IMG/VR virus record: IMGVR_UViG_3300028883_000053
Location: 1 to 59,403 of that record
From: a virus
Reading direction: 5' to 3' (one strand)
Length of the DNA stretch: 59,403 nucleotides
The notes beneath the pieces were generated by a model that made no database searches, had not been told where the DNA came from, and saw only the letters and a program-made list of their open reading frames with translations. Each line of letters starts with the position of its first letter. Position 1 is the first letter of the stretch. The position numbers were made by a program, and so were the translations under genes. Positions 58,119-59,403 of the stretch are shown here, piece after piece.

Positions 58119-58147
58119 AGTGTATCATGATGTAGGCACGATGTCAA
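58119..58147 (-). promoter_or_regulatory. leftward promoter of the Rad52 operon
   Basis: Minus strand: TTGACA (58147-58142), 17 bp, TGA-TACACT (58124-58119), then CGATTCGAG. Divergent to the next promoter. Confidence 0.85.
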
Positions 58148-58172
58148 TACCAACCTGACAGACAATTGAGTA

Positions 58173-58201
58173 TTGACATCGTATTGACGGCGTGTTACCC
58201 T
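58173..58201 (+). promoter_or_regulatory. rightward promoter divergent to the Rad52 operon
   Basis: TTGACA (58173-58178), 17 bp, TGT-TACCCT (58196-58201). Drives the ribbon-helix-helix gene, which may control both divergent promoters. Confidence 0.72.
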
Positions 58202-58241
58202 GAAATCACCGACCAAGGGACATAGTAGAAAGGATCAGGTT

Positions 58242-58496
58242 TTGGCAAAGAATCAGCGGGATCGCTGGGTGCAGGTGCGCATGAGCGCAGAGGAAAAGAA
58301 AGACCTGCAGCGACTGGCTACGGACTACGGGATGGATAGTTCAAGCATGATGCGGGCTATGGTGCAGTACTTCAAGGACGTGCGTCCTATCCTGCAGGTA
58401 TCACCGGTGGGAAAAGGATCAGCCCCAGCGCCTTATACGATGCTATCGAGCGCCTTGAGAGCGACGTTGACGAAGCGCTCGGCGGTCACAGCGTAG
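58242..58496 (+). CDS. ribbon-helix-helix regulator
   Basis: 84 residues from TTG 58242 (AAAGGA upstream). WVQVRMSAEEKKDLQRLATDYGMDSSSMMRAMVQYF is a ribbon-helix-helix pattern. Third such protein in the genome; placed between divergent promoters and next to the integrase. Its 3' part and the bases after it form long-range AGCCCCAG/CTGGGGCT pairing (58422, 58506). Confidence 0.68.
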   Translation: MAKNQRDRWVQVRMSAEEKKDLQRLATDYGMDSSSMMRAMVQYFKDVRPILQVSPVGKGSAPAPYTMLSSALRATLTKRSAVTA

Positions 58497-58610
58497 AAAG
58501 CTGACCTGGGGCTATTTAGTGCGGCGGTATAGGCGGTTCGGTTTGCGGGCATACAAACACAAATTCCTGAACGTGTGCTTGTATAGCTGTATACGTCGAG
58601 TAGACGCGTG
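58497..58610. other. intergenic region downstream of the integrase
   Basis: No gene seen. Contains CTGGGGCTATTTAG and short inverted pieces (GTTTG/CAAAC, GTATA elements). One candidate place for attP. The integrase stop lies at 58611-58613. Confidence 0.4.
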
Positions 58611-59403
58611 TCACAGGTATTCGATGCTAGACACCTTATTGTCTGCGACGTATACGACGAAGTGCTTCCTGACCCATGCGTTCAGTCGTTTGATGTCTGG
58701 ATTATCCAGCATATCAAGACCAGCAGACGCCACTGTCTCGTATCGGCTGCGGCGTACATTTGGCGTCTCGGCTATTTCTATTTTGTTGCGCAGGTCATCC
58801 AGCCTCTTTGTAGCAGACACTAGCTGGTTTTCTAGGTCACCCATTATTTGCATATATTCATCGTCAGACAGCGTGTTTAGCGTATACGCCTTAACTAAGC
58901 GTATACGCTGTCTTTCTATGCGGTCGGCTATCGACTGCGTTTGTCTCGCCTCGATTTCTATACGGTCTGTTTCGTCGGGCATGCTGTCGACTATCTGATC
59001 GATCATCGCTTCATCGGACAGCGCACGAATAGCGGCTCGCAGGGCTGCGGTCACCCTAGACTCTATTATATGACTCCCTAAACATTTGTTGCTGCAGCGA
59101 TACCCTCGCTCTCCGGTTGCATTCTTACCCATCGCATACAGCGCAGCACCGCATTGATCGCAGTGCAGGACACCGCTATAGGGTATAGGACCTACACGCT
59201 TAGAACTGGCGCGTCGCTCCTTTATTTCTAGCGCCTGCTTTGCGACGTCATCGCTTATGATCGCCTCCCAATTGCCTGGGACACGTATCCTCTCTATTGA
59301 CTGGCCGTGGTTGATGTTCACCTGCGCATAGCCCGCATAGGTCCAGGCGCGACCTAGAACCCTACTAACCGAAGACGCTCCCCATGCGCCTCACCTCGGT
59401 GCA
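58611..59403 (-). CDS. int: large serine integrase, C-terminal part (continues from 1-790)
   Basis: Residues about 264-481 of the integrase. The zinc ribbon has HCDQC (C299, C302) and YRCSNKC (C321, C325), then a coiled coil (IERQRIRLVKAYTLNTLSDDE, QLVSATKRLDDLRNKIE) that controls synapsis in this family. Bases 59267-59403 repeat bases 1-137. In this end copy, 59393 is A instead of C, which turns codon 222 (GGA) into TGA; the start copy is intact. Confidence 0.92.
59267..59403. repeat. terminal overlap, second copy
   Basis: Matches bases 1-137 except A at 59393 for C at 127. See the copy at the window start. Confidence 0.9.

Overview
The window is one complete, circularly closed genome of a temperate tailed phage (siphovirus type) of about 59.27 kb. 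Bases 1-137 recur at 59267-59403 with one mismatch, and a serine integrase gene reads in frame across that junction. An integrase, an XRE repressor with a divergent promoter, small and large terminase, an HK97-type portal and capsid, a MuF-like head protein, tail chaperones with a -1 frameshift, a tape measure and a 1985-residue fibre all point to a temperate siphovirus. I see no tRNA, rRNA, CRISPR array or insertion sequence. The host is not identifiable with confidence; a secreted protein carries a YSLYMPSI segment that resembles a motif common in Chloroflexota exported proteins, which is only a weak hint.

Layout. 0-1.6 kb: integrase (5' part) and repressor. 1.6-10.5 kb (+): early genes including CHC2/TOPRIM primase, a winged-helix initiator holding candidate iterons, many small unknown proteins, a DnaB-type helicase, a stand-alone EAD1-like protein and a MazG-like protein. 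10.6-14.0 kb (+): a self-contained accessory unit with its own promoter: EAD1-like domain plus membrane anchor, calcineurin-like phosphoesterase, unknown, small membrane protein, secreted glycosidase-like protein. 14.1-23.6 kb (+): RusA-like resolvase, ParB-like protein, cysteine-cluster/DNA methyltransferase, terminases, portal, a MuF-kinase-ADP-ribosyltransferase protein, its small neighbour and a neck protein. 24.0-31.2 kb (-): a long, tightly overlapping leftward operon: second XRE regulator, SSB, exonuclease, muramidase, a glycosidase-Dam fusion, two secreted paralogues, a deoxyribosyltransferase-like protein; then two ribbon-helix-helix genes. 31.3-35.6 kb: small single-gene cassettes on both strands, with a J-domain protein and an HNH nuclease. 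35.7-54.7 kb (+): protease-capsid fusion, decoration protein, two glycosyltransferases, connectors, tail and fibre genes. 54.8-58.1 kb (-): SprT-like metallopeptidase, HNH protein, Rad52-like annealing protein. 58.2-59.4 kb: ribbon-helix-helix gene and the integrase 3' part.

How it works together. A dispersed promoter family (TTGACA, 17-bp spacer, extended TGnTACACT, often preceded by AATTGGGTC and followed by a CGAATCAGTGAACG leader) drives early operons on both strands, and many small genes are separated by GGGACCTG-type hairpins followed by a common RBS leader. The head module is split: terminase-portal-MuF lies 12 kb from the capsid gene, which has its own promoter and attenuator-like hairpin. 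The most interesting candidates are the two phage EAD1-like proteins, the MuF-kinase-ART virion protein with a possible immunity partner, the glycosidase-Dam fusion, the cysteine-cluster domain inserted between ParB-like and methyltransferase parts, and a repeated origin-like element at 4.2 and 34.7 kb. Gene functions are from recognition of motifs by eye; no search was run.
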